Assembly (NCBI RefSeq): GCF_036053395.1
Contig: NZ_CP107942.1
Location: 3,128,501 to 3,192,500 of the forward strand
Reading direction: 5' to 3'
Length of the DNA: 64,000 nt
Source: Actinoplanes sp. NBC_00393
Lineage (GTDB): Bacteria; Actinomycetota; Actinomycetes; Mycobacteriales; Micromonosporaceae
A program made the position numbers and the translations under genes. The notes beneath the pieces are model-generated. The model searched no databases, was not told the origin of the DNA, and was given only the letters and a program-made list of their open reading frames with translations. Below, one piece after another: positions 17,870-26,257 of this stretch (position 1 is the stretch's first letter; every line of letters begins with the position of its first letter).

Positions 17870-17899
17870 CCGGTTGCAGCGTCCAAGGACAATCCTCTG

Positions 17900-18838
17900 G
17901 TGGATCTTCGCGTGACGGCGGCAGCGGCCGGTGTGCTGGGGCTCGCGGCGGTGACCGAGCTGGTGTTGCGCCGACGCCGGCCGCGGACCGCCCACGGCCG
18001 CTACGCCAACTGGATCCATCCGGGCGGCCTGCTGGCCAGGCCCGCACAGGCGCTCGCCAACAGCCGCGCCGCCCGGGCGATGTGCGAACTGTTCCCTGTT
18101 CCGGCGATGCTCAGCGACGTCACCGACGTGGTGTACGTCAACTACGCCGTCCCGGCCGGCCGCCTTCAGCCGCTCGTGCCCGCGGGCCTGGGGTTGCAGC
18201 GCGTCGGACCCGGCGGTGAGTGGGCGGTCTTGACCTTCCTCACCTACCGGCACGGGCATCTCGGTCCCGCCCTGCTCGGACCGCTCCGCCGGCTGCTGCA
18301 CTCGCCCGTCCAGACCAACTGGCGCATCTACGTCCACGATCCGCACACCGGCCACGCCGGCGTCCACTTCATCACGACCGCGATCAACCATTTCGCGTAC
18401 GCGCTCGGCGCGCGCCTGTTGTGCGAGGCGATGCCCATGCACCTGCTGCACCACGCCGCAGTGGAAACGGTCGGCGATGCCACGGTCCAGCTCCGCCTGG
18501 ACCCCGGGCACGGCAGCGCCCCCGACGCACATGCACTGCTGACGCTGACGCGTCGCCCGTCAGCCGGCCCGTGGAATCCCGCCTTCGCCACCTACGAGGA
18601 CATGCTCAAGTACGTCGTGCACCAGGATCGCGCGCTGTCGGTCCAGCCATGGCACCGCTGGATCACCCGTCAGGAGATCCAGCTCGACCTGACACCGGAG
18701 GGTTGCGAGTCCCTCGCCGGGCCTGTCCGCTCAGAATCGGCGCAGACGCTGATCGGCGACGCCGAGCCGTTCAGCTTCTACGTCCGCAGGGTCGCGTTCC
18801 GCTTCGACAGCGAACAACACGACAACCTCGCCGGCTGA
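17900..18838 (+). CDS. DUF2071 (YqjF-like) family protein
   Basis: This 312-aa protein starts at GTG 17900 with an N-terminal hydrophobic segment (VTAAAAGVLGLAAVTELVL) that may anchor it. The conserved family part starts at VVYVNYAVPAGRLQPLVPAGL and ends with SFYVRRVAFRF. DUF2071/COG3361 has an acetoacetate-decarboxylase-like fold; no biochemical role is established. It lies 30 bp after the GH71/99-like gene and could be co-transcribed, though no functional link is evident. Confidence 0.8.
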   Translation: MDLRVTAAAAGVLGLAAVTELVLRRRRPRTAHGRYANWIHPGGLLARPAQALANSRAARAMCELFPVPAMLSDVTDVVYVNYAVPAGRLQPLVPAGLGLQRVGPGGEWAVLTFLTYRHGHLGPALLGPLRRLLHSPVQTNWRIYVHDPHTGHAGVHFITTAINHFAYALGARLLCEAMPMHLLHHAAVETVGDATVQLRLDPGHGSAPDAHALLTLTRRPSAGPWNPAFATYEDMLKYVVHQDRALSVQPWHRWITRQEIQLDLTPEGCESLAGPVRSESAQTLIGDAEPFSFYVRRVAFRFDSEQHDNLAG

Positions 18839-18899
18839 ACGAGGCAACCGCAAGCACGCCCAAAGCCGGGCATGCCAACCGTTCCCCCGGAGGAACTAC

Positions 18900-19424
18900 T
18901 CAATCCATCCAATCGACGCCCATCCCGTAGTCGTCTTCGATGTGGATATTCGGTGTACAATCCGCCTCTCCCGTGGATCGGAATTGCACGGCCACCTTCG
19001 TCGAGTCGGTGTTCAACGTCAAGCTGAGTGTGTGGTTGTTGAGAATACCGGATTCGACCAAGCTGTCATTGATCCACGCCTGGTATTCGACTCGCGTACT
19101 GCAGGTTTCCTGATTGTCCTTGTCCTTCGCCAGATAGAAGTATTCCTGCCGTGCTTTTTTGCTTCCGCTGTGGGTGGTTACTTCATACTCAAGTCGAATA
19201 GGCGATGACGATTTGGGTAGCGGCCACCAAGCTGAGGTCAAGCAAGCGGCGAACGGCGAAGTGGATGCTGGGCAGACGTGGAGCTTCTCAGGCTTGGGCC
19301 CATGCGTCTGCTCAATCGATATCGAATTTCTGCCAAGCCAAAAAAGGAAGGAGCCTCCGCAGGTCAAAATTGAGATAGCCAAAAGAATTGCCGCCACGCG
19401 TCGCGTGATGCTGACGATGGACAT
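18900..19424 (-). CDS. Hypothetical membrane-anchored protein in a less GC-rich patch
   Basis: From ATG 19424 the product has 174 residues: a short basic N-terminus, one hydrophobic helix (VAAILLAISILTCGGSFLFWLG), then an extracellular part with paired cysteines and a C-terminal beta-rich region ending EDDYGMGVDWMD. A cysteine inside the helix (LTCGG) is a weak lipobox-like match. The frame stays open upstream to 19817 and contains another possible helix (AALGAVAAIIYAVCVMY), so a longer product is possible; no clear ribosome site settles this. The 18.85-19.8 kb segment is visibly less GC-rich and less codon-biased than its surroundings, suggesting acquisition. Not recognised. Confidence 0.55.
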   Translation of the reverse strand: MSIVSITRRVAAILLAISILTCGGSFLFWLGRNSISIEQTHGPKPEKLHVCPASTSPFAACLTSAWWPLPKSSSPIRLEYEVTTHSGSKKARQEYFYLAKDKDNQETCSTRVEYQAWINDSLVESGILNNHTLSLTLNTDSTKVAVQFRSTGEADCTPNIHIEDDYGMGVDWMD

Positions 19425-19850
19425 GAGCCGGCGTTGAGGGAGGAGGCTCGCAAACGTGATTGCCAACTGATTGTCGGCTGGTCTCCGATGCTTAGCCGCA
19501 GCATCACCGGGGAATTGCCAGAGGCGGCGTTGGTACATCACGCAGACTGCGTAGATTATCGCCGCGACTGCACCGAGCGCCGCAACGAATCTATCGAGAC
19601 CAGCGAACTGTTCACTGTCGCACTTTAGGACTAGGCACGGATATGCACTATCACTCGTTCGAGGTGCCGAATCACACTGCGATGCGATGGCTCCGAGTGC
19701 TACAGATGCCCTCGGCGCTGCGGCCGCTCCTCCGGGCTTTCGACTCGGCGGCGTGAAAGGCCATGCGGCCTCGAGCGAGTAGTTCGAACGAGAAGATCGC
19801 CGAACTTCAACCCTCATCGTGTTTCCGTTCGAAAAGGCATCTCGCAGGGG
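19425..19850. other. Gap of about 425 bp without a confident gene
   Basis: This stretch upstream of the orphan membrane protein has mixed GC. It holds only the open upstream extension of that frame (to 19817), whose early part is low-complexity and unlike a protein. No RNA gene, repeat or clear promoter was recognised. Confidence 0.5.
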
Positions 19851-22358
19851 TCAGTCCCGCTCGGGTGCGCGGTGGAAGCCGATCATGCGGCTCAGCAGGT
19901 CGTAGCGCCAGACGGCGGTCAGCAGCAGGAACCAGGGTGGCAGGGCCAGGCCGGCGACGACGAAGGCGGCGACGTCCGGGAACAGGCCGAAGTAGTTGGA
20001 GAACAGCGGCGTGGCGAGGATGCCGCAGAAGAGGGCGACGAGTACAGCGACCAGGAGCGCGGGGCGTTTGTCGCGGACCACCGGCGTCCAGGCCGCGAAC
20101 AGGCGGGCCGGCGGCTTCAGGAAGAGGATCAGCAGGAACGCGGCGAACGAGGTGAACACGGTCAGGCCGGTCTGCGCGACGACCGTGGCCGCCTGCTCGA
20201 GGAACGTGGCGTTGGTGCTGAGCAGGCCGGTGAACTCCTCGAACCGGGCGACCAGATGGTCGGGCACGTGCTTGTCGGGCAGGCCGGTGACGAATTCGTA
20301 CAGGGTGGCGTAGACGGCGACGCCGAACACTGCGGTGACGATCGCCGCAGGGGCCACGAACCGGGCCAGCGATCCGATCAGGTGCGGGTTCGGCGGCTCG
20401 GGGTCGGCCCAGGCGGTGAGCAGCATCGTGGGCAGGCCGACGGTGAACAGCACCAGTGCCACCTGCGACGGCTCGTAGGGAAAGCCGAGCCCGAGGATAG
20501 CGACGCCGATGATGATGAGGATGGAGGTGCTGACCCGGGCCAGGTAGAGGTACATCGACGTGGCGATGCCGGTGACGATCCGCCGGCCCTGCTGCTGGGC
20601 CGGCGCCAGCGCGTCGAAGGAGTCGTCGAGCAGCACCACGTCGGCGACGTCGCAGGCCACGCTGTTGCCGCTGCCCAGCGCCACGCCGACGTGGGCCTTC
20701 TTCAGCGACGGGATGTCGTTGACGCCGTCGCCGATCATCGCGGTGTAGCGGCCCTGCCGGCGCAGGCTGCCCAGCATCCGCTCCTTCGTGCGCGGGCTGA
20801 CCCGGCCGAACACCGTGCCGCGGGCTACCGCGTCGTCGAACGCCGCCGGGGTCATCGCCTCCAGTTCGGCCCCGGTGAGCGGGTCGCCGTCGCCGAGCCC
20901 GAGGCTGCGGGCCAGGACGGCCACCGTCCGCGGGTCGTCGCCGGAGATGATCTTCACGGTGACGCCCTCGCCGCGCAGACGCTCGAGGGTTTCGGCGACG
21001 CCGTCGCGGGGCTCGTCGCGCAGGGCGACCAGGGCCAGCGGGGTCAGCGCGGGGAGGGCGGGCGCACCGGCGTGGTCGGCGAACCCGGCGTCGGGGTCCA
21101 CGGTCGCGGCGAACAGCAGCACCCGTAGCCCTTGCCGGGTGAGGGCGTCCAGTTCGGCGTACATCTGCAGGTTCGCCTCGGCGGGAAACGCCGGGCTCAA
21201 CGCTTCCACCGCTCCCAGGACGTAGCCGTTGACCGCGCTCCACCGGCGTTCCGGGGAGAACGGGACCTGCTCGCGGCGATCCGACGGCGCGCTGGGCAGG
21301 GCCGGAGCCAGCGCGTCGACGGTGTGGTTGCGGGTCGTCAGGCCCTCGACGGCGGCCCCGAGCAGCCGCCGCACCTCCGCAAGGTCGTACCCGTCGAGCG
21401 GCTGCACGCGGTCCAGGCGCATCCGCCCGGTGGTCAGGGTTCCGGTCTTGTCAGTGCACAGCACGTCGACGCTGCACAGCGCCTCGACGGCGCTGATCTG
21501 CTGGATCAGTGCTCCGCGCCGGGCGATGGCGGCCGCGCCCACCGCGTACGAAATGGTGATCAGAAAGAAGAGCCCATAGGGTACGAGTCCGGACAGCACC
21601 GCCGCGGTCTGGACCACCTCGACGAGCGAGAGCCCCTTGAGCGCGGAGTTGGCCAGCACCGCCGCGCTCATCAGCGCCACGGTCAGCATGATCAGCCGGA
21701 CGATCGCGTCGATGCGCCACTGCATCGGTGTCGGATCCGGTTGCCACGACTTGGCCGTGGTGGTCAGCGTTCCCGCGGTGCTGGCCGCGCCGACCGCCTC
21801 GGCCGTCTGGTACGCCGATCCGCCGAGCACGACCGTGCCCGAATGCAGCCGGTCACCGACGCCCTTGAGCACCGGGTCGGCCTCGCCGGTCAGCGCGGAC
21901 TCGTCGACCTCCAGCCGGTCACCGGCGGTGACCGGCCCGTCCACGGCGATCTGGTCGCCGGCGGCGACCCGGACCAGGTCGCCGCGGACGATCTCCTCGG
22001 GCGGCACCTGCTGCTCGACGCCGTCCCGGACGACCCGGCAGGGCGCCCGGTGCAGCAGCTTGAGCCGGTCGAGTTTCTGCTTGGCGCGGATCTCCTGCAC
22101 CGAGCCGATCAGCGAGTTGAGCAGCCCGAGGCCGACGCTGACGACGGCGTCCTTGGTGCGACCCATCGCTAGCAGGGACAGGCCGATGACGTACAGGAAG
22201 TTGTTGAACAGGGTGAACAGGTTCGCCCGCAGAATCGTCCAGTACCGCCGGGACGCCGCCGACGGCACCGCGTTGGTCTCGCCGCGCTCCCGAGCCGCCG
22301 CCACCTGCGCCGATGTCAGCCCGGCCGGCCGCTCGGCCTGCGTGTGCAGTGTCGTCAT
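19851..22358 (-). CDS. P-type cation-transporting ATPase
   Basis: This 835-aa protein has the complete P-type plan: an actuator domain with LTGEADP (TGE), the fourth membrane helix region SGLVPYGLFFLITISYA, the phosphorylation motif DKTGTLT (Asp303), the hinge motif GDGVND and a C-terminal bundle of membrane helices. ATG 22358 (MTTLHTQAERP) is preferred to a GTG further upstream because it matches the usual short cytosolic N-terminus. No N-terminal metal-binding CxxC domain is present. The helix-4 sequence is closer to CtpE-like/calcium-manganese-type pumps than to heavy-metal ATPases; ion specificity is inference. Confidence 0.9.
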   Translation of the reverse strand: MTTLHTQAERPAGLTSAQVAAARERGETNAVPSAASRRYWTILRANLFTLFNNFLYVIGLSLLAMGRTKDAVVSVGLGLLNSLIGSVQEIRAKQKLDRLKLLHRAPCRVVRDGVEQQVPPEEIVRGDLVRVAAGDQIAVDGPVTAGDRLEVDESALTGEADPVLKGVGDRLHSGTVVLGGSAYQTAEAVGAASTAGTLTTTAKSWQPDPTPMQWRIDAIVRLIMLTVALMSAAVLANSALKGLSLVEVVQTAAVLSGLVPYGLFFLITISYAVGAAAIARRGALIQQISAVEALCSVDVLCTDKTGTLTTGRMRLDRVQPLDGYDLAEVRRLLGAAVEGLTTRNHTVDALAPALPSAPSDRREQVPFSPERRWSAVNGYVLGAVEALSPAFPAEANLQMYAELDALTRQGLRVLLFAATVDPDAGFADHAGAPALPALTPLALVALRDEPRDGVAETLERLRGEGVTVKIISGDDPRTVAVLARSLGLGDGDPLTGAELEAMTPAAFDDAVARGTVFGRVSPRTKERMLGSLRRQGRYTAMIGDGVNDIPSLKKAHVGVALGSGNSVACDVADVVLLDDSFDALAPAQQQGRRIVTGIATSMYLYLARVSTSILIIIGVAILGLGFPYEPSQVALVLFTVGLPTMLLTAWADPEPPNPHLIGSLARFVAPAAIVTAVFGVAVYATLYEFVTGLPDKHVPDHLVARFEEFTGLLSTNATFLEQAATVVAQTGLTVFTSFAAFLLILFLKPPARLFAAWTPVVRDKRPALLVAVLVALFCGILATPLFSNYFGLFPDVAAFVVAGLALPPWFLLLTAVWRYDLLSRMIGFHRAPERD

Positions 22359-22458
22359 CGCTTCATCCGTCCGACAGCTCGAGCGATCACCGCCCCGCAC
22401 ACGAGCGTAGGACTCGAACGGTGACCATCCCGCCGCAACCAGACAAATCCGGGCTCGA

Positions 22459-22815
22459 TCAGCTCGCTCTAGGCCCCTTGCTCATGTCCAGCAGGCACAC
22501 CACGTTGCCGAACGGGTCCTGCACCACGGCGCACAAGCCGATCGCTATCTCGAACGGCGGCTCGCGGACAACGCACCCCGCCGACTGACACGTCCGGACG
22601 GCGTCGGGCACGTTGTCGACCAGGTAGTGCACGCTGCGATCTGCCGGCAGGTCCATGGTGTGCAGCACGACTTCCGCGTCGGTGTCCGGCATACCCATGC
22701 CGACCGAGGACGCGTCGCGCCACAGCGGCCGCAGACCGAACACCCCGGTGTAGAAGTCGGCGGCCGCCGTCAGATCAGGAACGCGCACCAGCACGCAGTC
22801 GATCTTCCGCAACAT
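22459..22815 (-). CDS. VOC-family (glyoxalase/bleomycin-resistance) protein
   Basis: This 118-aa protein has the paired beta-alpha-beta-beta-beta modules of the VOC fold (DCVLVRVPDLTAAADFYTGVFGL at the start, VQDPFGNVVCLLD at the end). The superfamily includes lyases, dioxygenases and drug-binding proteins. Not coupled to a clear partner; the P-type ATPase is downstream on the same strand at 100 bp. Specific function unknown. Confidence 0.85.
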   Translation of the reverse strand: MLRKIDCVLVRVPDLTAAADFYTGVFGLRPLWRDASSVGMGMPDTDAEVVLHTMDLPADRSVHYLVDNVPDAVRTCQSAGCVVREPPFEIAIGLCAVVQDPFGNVVCLLDMSKGPRAS

Positions 22816-22845
22816 AGGAGCATTGTCCGCCGATACGCGGAGTTG

Positions 22846-23424
22846 TCAGGCCCGCCGCCAGCGTGCCCGGTCCTCGCCGGCCTTGCGGGTGCACCGGTAC
22901 ACCTTGCCGGACTTCGACACCCCGGTTGCGCCTTCCGGCGAGCAGTACGCGCCCGGCGTCACAACCCGCGGCTTCGGTTTCGGCTTCGTGGTGGTCGGCT
23001 TCGGTTTCGGGGTTGCCTTCTTCGTCGTCCTCGTCGGCGACGGTTTCGGCGACTTCGACTTCTTCGGCTGCACAACCTGCGACGGTGACGGCGCCACGCT
23101 GGGCGACGGCGCCACCGTCGTCGCCGCCGGCTCGGCGGCCGGTTCGCTGGTCGGCTCGGTGCCCACAGGCTGGGTGGTTTCGGTGGGCGCAGCAGCGCCG
23201 CCGGTCAGGGCGGTCTTCTCCTGCTCGGCCGGCGGATCAGCGAACACGCCGATCGCAAGGGTGCCGCCGCAGCACAGGGCGACCACGGCGGCGGTGATGC
23301 CGCCGATCAGTTTCCACGGCGCACGCTTGTTCGGTGGCGGCTGGATGAGGGTGGGCTGCTGCCAGCCGGGCGGTGGCTGGTACGGGGGCTGGTTCGGCGG
23401 TGGTCCGTAGGTCACCCGCACCAC
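22846..23424 (-). CDS. Proline-rich single-pass membrane protein with Cys-containing C-terminal module
   Basis: This 192-aa protein has a Pro/Gln-rich cytosolic N-terminus (PPPNQPPYQPPPGWQQP), one membrane helix (about 38-60), a long Thr/Pro/Lys linker typical of cell-wall-spanning segments, and a 35-residue C-terminal module with two cysteines (GAYCSPEGATGVSKSGKVYRC) that resembles small extracellular modules at the ends of actinobacterial wall proteins. Probably surface-exposed. Function not recognised. Confidence 0.75.
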   Translation of the reverse strand: MVRVTYGPPPNQPPYQPPPGWQQPTLIQPPPNKRAPWKLIGGITAAVVALCCGGTLAIGVFADPPAEQEKTALTGGAAAPTETTQPVGTEPTSEPAAEPAATTVAPSPSVAPSPSQVVQPKKSKSPKPSPTRTTKKATPKPKPTTTKPKPKPRVVTPGAYCSPEGATGVSKSGKVYRCTRKAGEDRARWRRA

Positions 23425-23514
23425 CTTGGCGGTGGCGGTGATCGACGTCGATTGCCTGGACGGGTGATTGCGGCCGCCGACCTGGCGGCGCGGGCTGGAT
23501 GTTCAGCTGCCGCA

Positions 23515-24165
23515 CTAAAGGTGGACGGCCCAGGGCTTCCCGTCGCCGGGTCGGGTGGCGTGGCGTCCGGGTGGCAGGTCGAGGACGTCGAGCAGGCTCT
23601 GGTCCTCGTCGACGGCGTGGTGCAGATGCCCGACCTTGCCGGTGTCGGGGTCCGCGTCGGAGGCGCCGATGAGCTGCCACATGCCGTCGTCGGCGTCGTG
23701 ACTGACCATCAGTACGGGCTCGTGGCGCTCGAAGACCTCGCGGGTCTGGATGCAGGTGGTTCCCAGCAGCCAGTGCCGCATCCACCAGGCCCGCCGGTCG
23801 TGCTGCATGACGTGGTCGGTGACCCACCAGACGAACGGCAGGTCCCCATGGGCACGCGCCTGGTCCGCGCTCAGATCCGGGCCGCCCTGCGGCACCCGCT
23901 CGAACCGCTCATCGGTCAGCGAGTACGCGTGGCCGTCCTGATGCCGGAAGATGACGGCGTGGAAGGTGCCGCCGCCCGGATTGCCGGCGCCGATCCCGAT
24001 CGACAGGTGAGCGATGTGCGGGTCTGATCCGGTGGTCCAGCCGAACGCGTATGAAGCCAACTCGCCACGCGGCCCGACGAACTCTCCGAACGCCCGCCGG
24101 TCGATGCCCGTGACGTCGGTTGTGGGCACCTCGACCAGCGCACCTTCCACCACCTGGATATCCAC
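23515..24165 (-). CDS. Conserved-type hypothetical protein (no known domain assigned)
   Basis: From GTG 24165 the product has 216 residues. The frame is open to 24291, but residues upstream are low-complexity arginine-rich, so the shorter start is preferred. The N-terminal half reads like a compact alpha/beta domain (VDIQVVEGALVEVPTTD; THIAHLSIG-like strand); the C-terminal half contains a W-rich helix and VLMVSHDADDGMWQLIG, a motif I have seen in many actinobacterial hypothetical proteins. No catalytic signature or signal peptide. It follows the FUSC gene on the same strand. Confidence 0.6.
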   Translation of the reverse strand: MDIQVVEGALVEVPTTDVTGIDRRAFGEFVGPRGELASYAFGWTTGSDPHIAHLSIGIGAGNPGGGTFHAVIFRHQDGHAYSLTDERFERVPQGGPDLSADQARAHGDLPFVWWVTDHVMQHDRRAWWMRHWLLGTTCIQTREVFERHEPVLMVSHDADDGMWQLIGASDADPDTGKVGHLHHAVDEDQSLLDVLDLPPGRHATRPGDGKPWAVHL

Positions 24166-24296
24166 CCGGGCAAGATAGCTGACCTCGGCGATGAGCGGTG
24201 CATCCGGCGGCGGGCGGGTCGTGCGGCGATGCCGCGCGTACGGTCGCGATCTGATGACCGCTGCCGCCCTCGGCGGGTCCGCGTCTGCCACCCGGG

Positions 24297-25736
24297 TCAG
24301 TCTCGACCGGCGGCCCGGTCGGCCTCCGTCTCTTGCTCCGCGAGGGACTCCGCGGCGGCCCGGAAGGCCGCCTGCTCGGTCGGCGAGGTCGCGCCGGCGC
24401 CCGCGGTGCGGCTGCGTGCGGCCTGCGGATCAGGGGTGGCCAGGTTGGCCGCGGCCTCGGTGGCGGCCTCCGCCGCAACGTCCATCACCCGCCGCACCGC
24501 CTGCCGGGACCGATCCGTGACCACAGGCATGGCCTCCTCGGCGGCGCTGACGACGCGCCGCGCGGCCCGCCGGGGCGCGGCGGTGAACAGCGGTGGCCGC
24601 CACGGTTCGACAGCGGGACGGGCCGCCGCCTCGATTTCGACCCGCAGCCGGTCCACCGCGGTGAGCAGAGCGCCGTGCTGCTGCCAGGCCGCGGCGTCGG
24701 TGTGCGGGTCCACCAGCAGCAGCCGGCCCAGCAGGTCGCGCCGGCGGTGCAGTTCGTCGAGCCGCTGCGCCACCCGGGCGCGGGCGGCTTCGAGCGGCTC
24801 GGCGCCTGCGGCAACGGCGGCGAGTTCGTCCATGGCGGCGGCAGCGCCGTCGAGCACGTCGGCGAGGGCGTCGCGGGCTGCCGGGGAGTAGGCCTCGCTG
24901 TCGAGCTCCGGCGGCAGGTAGAACGTCCGGTCGAAGATCTCCCGGCACAGCGTGCGGATGACGATGCTGCAGTATTCGATGGCGGTGAGGGCGGTGCGCA
25001 GCCGCGGCTGGGCCAGGCGCACCTCCGCGCCGCGCGGGTTGAGCACGGCGCTCTGTTCGGCCTGCACGAGCGCGCGGTCGGCCGCCAGCACCGGTGCGCT
25101 CAGGCCCCGGGCGGCCGTGAGCCAGTTCTGCGCGACGTGACGCGACCAGCCGGCGCGCAGTTCCGTGGCCAGCGCGCGCATGAACTCCGCCAGCTGGGTG
25201 GCCAGGCCGGAGACAGCCGCGCCGGCCGGTCCGACGTGCACCGGCGGCGCGATCGCGGAGTTCACCGCGATGCCGACGACTGCGCCGATGAGGGTTTCGT
25301 ACACCCGGCCGGCGGCCGCCTGCGGCGCCGCAGCACCACCGACTGCCAGGACGAGCATTGCGCTGATGGGCACCTCCAGGGTGTGCGGCCCCAACCGCAG
25401 AACCTGACCGAGTACGAGCGTGACTGCCACCACGGCGCCGAGACTCCACCAGTTCAGCCCGACCATGGTGGCCAGCGCGACCGCGACCAGGACGCCGGCC
25501 AGCACGCTGAGGATGCGCTGCAGACTTTCGGTGACCGTCTGGAACACGGTGAGCTGCACCACGAGGATGGCGGTCAGCGGCGCGAGGATCGGCGCCGCGC
25601 TGGTGTTCAGCGAGTCGGCGACGACGTAGGCCAGCACGGCGGCCAGAGTGACCTTGGCGGTGCGCAGCCCGGGGATCCGTCCCCACCGGGCCAGCAGGGC
25701 CGTCCGGGGATGGCTCAGATAGGTGATGAGGCGCAT
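24297..25736 (-). CDS. FUSC/ArAE-family aromatic-acid exporter-like membrane protein
   Basis: This 479-aa protein starts at ATG 25736 (MRLITYLSHPRTALL). The first 170 residues hold six predicted membrane helices with the FUSC-type motif LAAVLAYVVADSL; the remaining 300 form an alanine- and arginine-rich soluble domain with long helices, as in the ArAE/DUF939 group. Members export aromatic acids or related compounds; substrate not known here. Confidence 0.82.
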   Translation of the reverse strand: MRLITYLSHPRTALLARWGRIPGLRTAKVTLAAVLAYVVADSLNTSAAPILAPLTAILVVQLTVFQTVTESLQRILSVLAGVLVAVALATMVGLNWWSLGAVVAVTLVLGQVLRLGPHTLEVPISAMLVLAVGGAAAPQAAAGRVYETLIGAVVGIAVNSAIAPPVHVGPAGAAVSGLATQLAEFMRALATELRAGWSRHVAQNWLTAARGLSAPVLAADRALVQAEQSAVLNPRGAEVRLAQPRLRTALTAIEYCSIVIRTLCREIFDRTFYLPPELDSEAYSPAARDALADVLDGAAAAMDELAAVAAGAEPLEAARARVAQRLDELHRRRDLLGRLLLVDPHTDAAAWQQHGALLTAVDRLRVEIEAAARPAVEPWRPPLFTAAPRRAARRVVSAAEEAMPVVTDRSRQAVRRVMDVAAEAATEAAANLATPDPQAARSRTAGAGATSPTEQAAFRAAAESLAEQETEADRAAGRD

Positions 25737-26257
25737 CGTTCCTCCTGTGGGGCTGCCTCCAGGGTCGAGCGTAGGAGCGGGGCGATCAGGCGGACACGCT
25801 GAATTGCGCCCGCTGTCGATCCGGCAATGCGAGGTCTCCCCCACTTACAGCGCCGACGATCTGTACCAGAGCGCGCCCAGTCCTCGCTGCCCGGCGGCAC
25901 GATCACCAAGGTCAACGCCACACTGTTCGGCCGGTTGATCCGCACGATCGCCTTCGGCGCTGGCGAGCGCCGCGCCTGCGAGCAGGAACTGGTGCACGCC
26001 CGTCAGGCCGCCGACACCGCGGCGGTCCGCCGGACGTGAGAGTGACCGGCTGCGCCGTGACGGGCCGCCGCGGCCTACTACCCGGACCCCGCGGCTGCCC
26101 TGCTCTACACCGGCGGCATCACCGAGGCACGCGCTGCGGGGGGCGAGCATTTGAGGTTGAGGCGGTGACCGCATTCGCGAACGCGCTCGCCCCGGCCGGC
26201 GCCGGCCTGGTCATCGGCGTGCCGGGACCTGCTCCGGAGGCGCGAGCCGGGCGCTGA
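25737..26257. other. 520-bp gap with decayed coding fragments
   Basis: No intact gene is convincing. On the plus strand, one open stretch ends at 26039 and gives LFGRLIRTIAFGAGERRACEQE, and another frame around 26070-26150 gives YYPDPAAALLYTGGITEAR. Both look protein-like but lack starts and lie in different frames, suggesting a degraded gene of unknown family. Confidence 0.4.

Noticed and set aside
15764-18532. A 922-codon open frame on the minus strand
   Set aside because: It is opposite the GH71/99-like and DUF2071 genes, is Arg/Ala/Gly/Val-rich with no domain pattern, and is a typical GC-rich antisense shadow.
22900-23200. Low-complexity stretch as a repeat element or CRISPR-like array
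   Set aside because: It encodes a Thr/Pro/Lys linker; there are no regular direct repeats with unique spacers.
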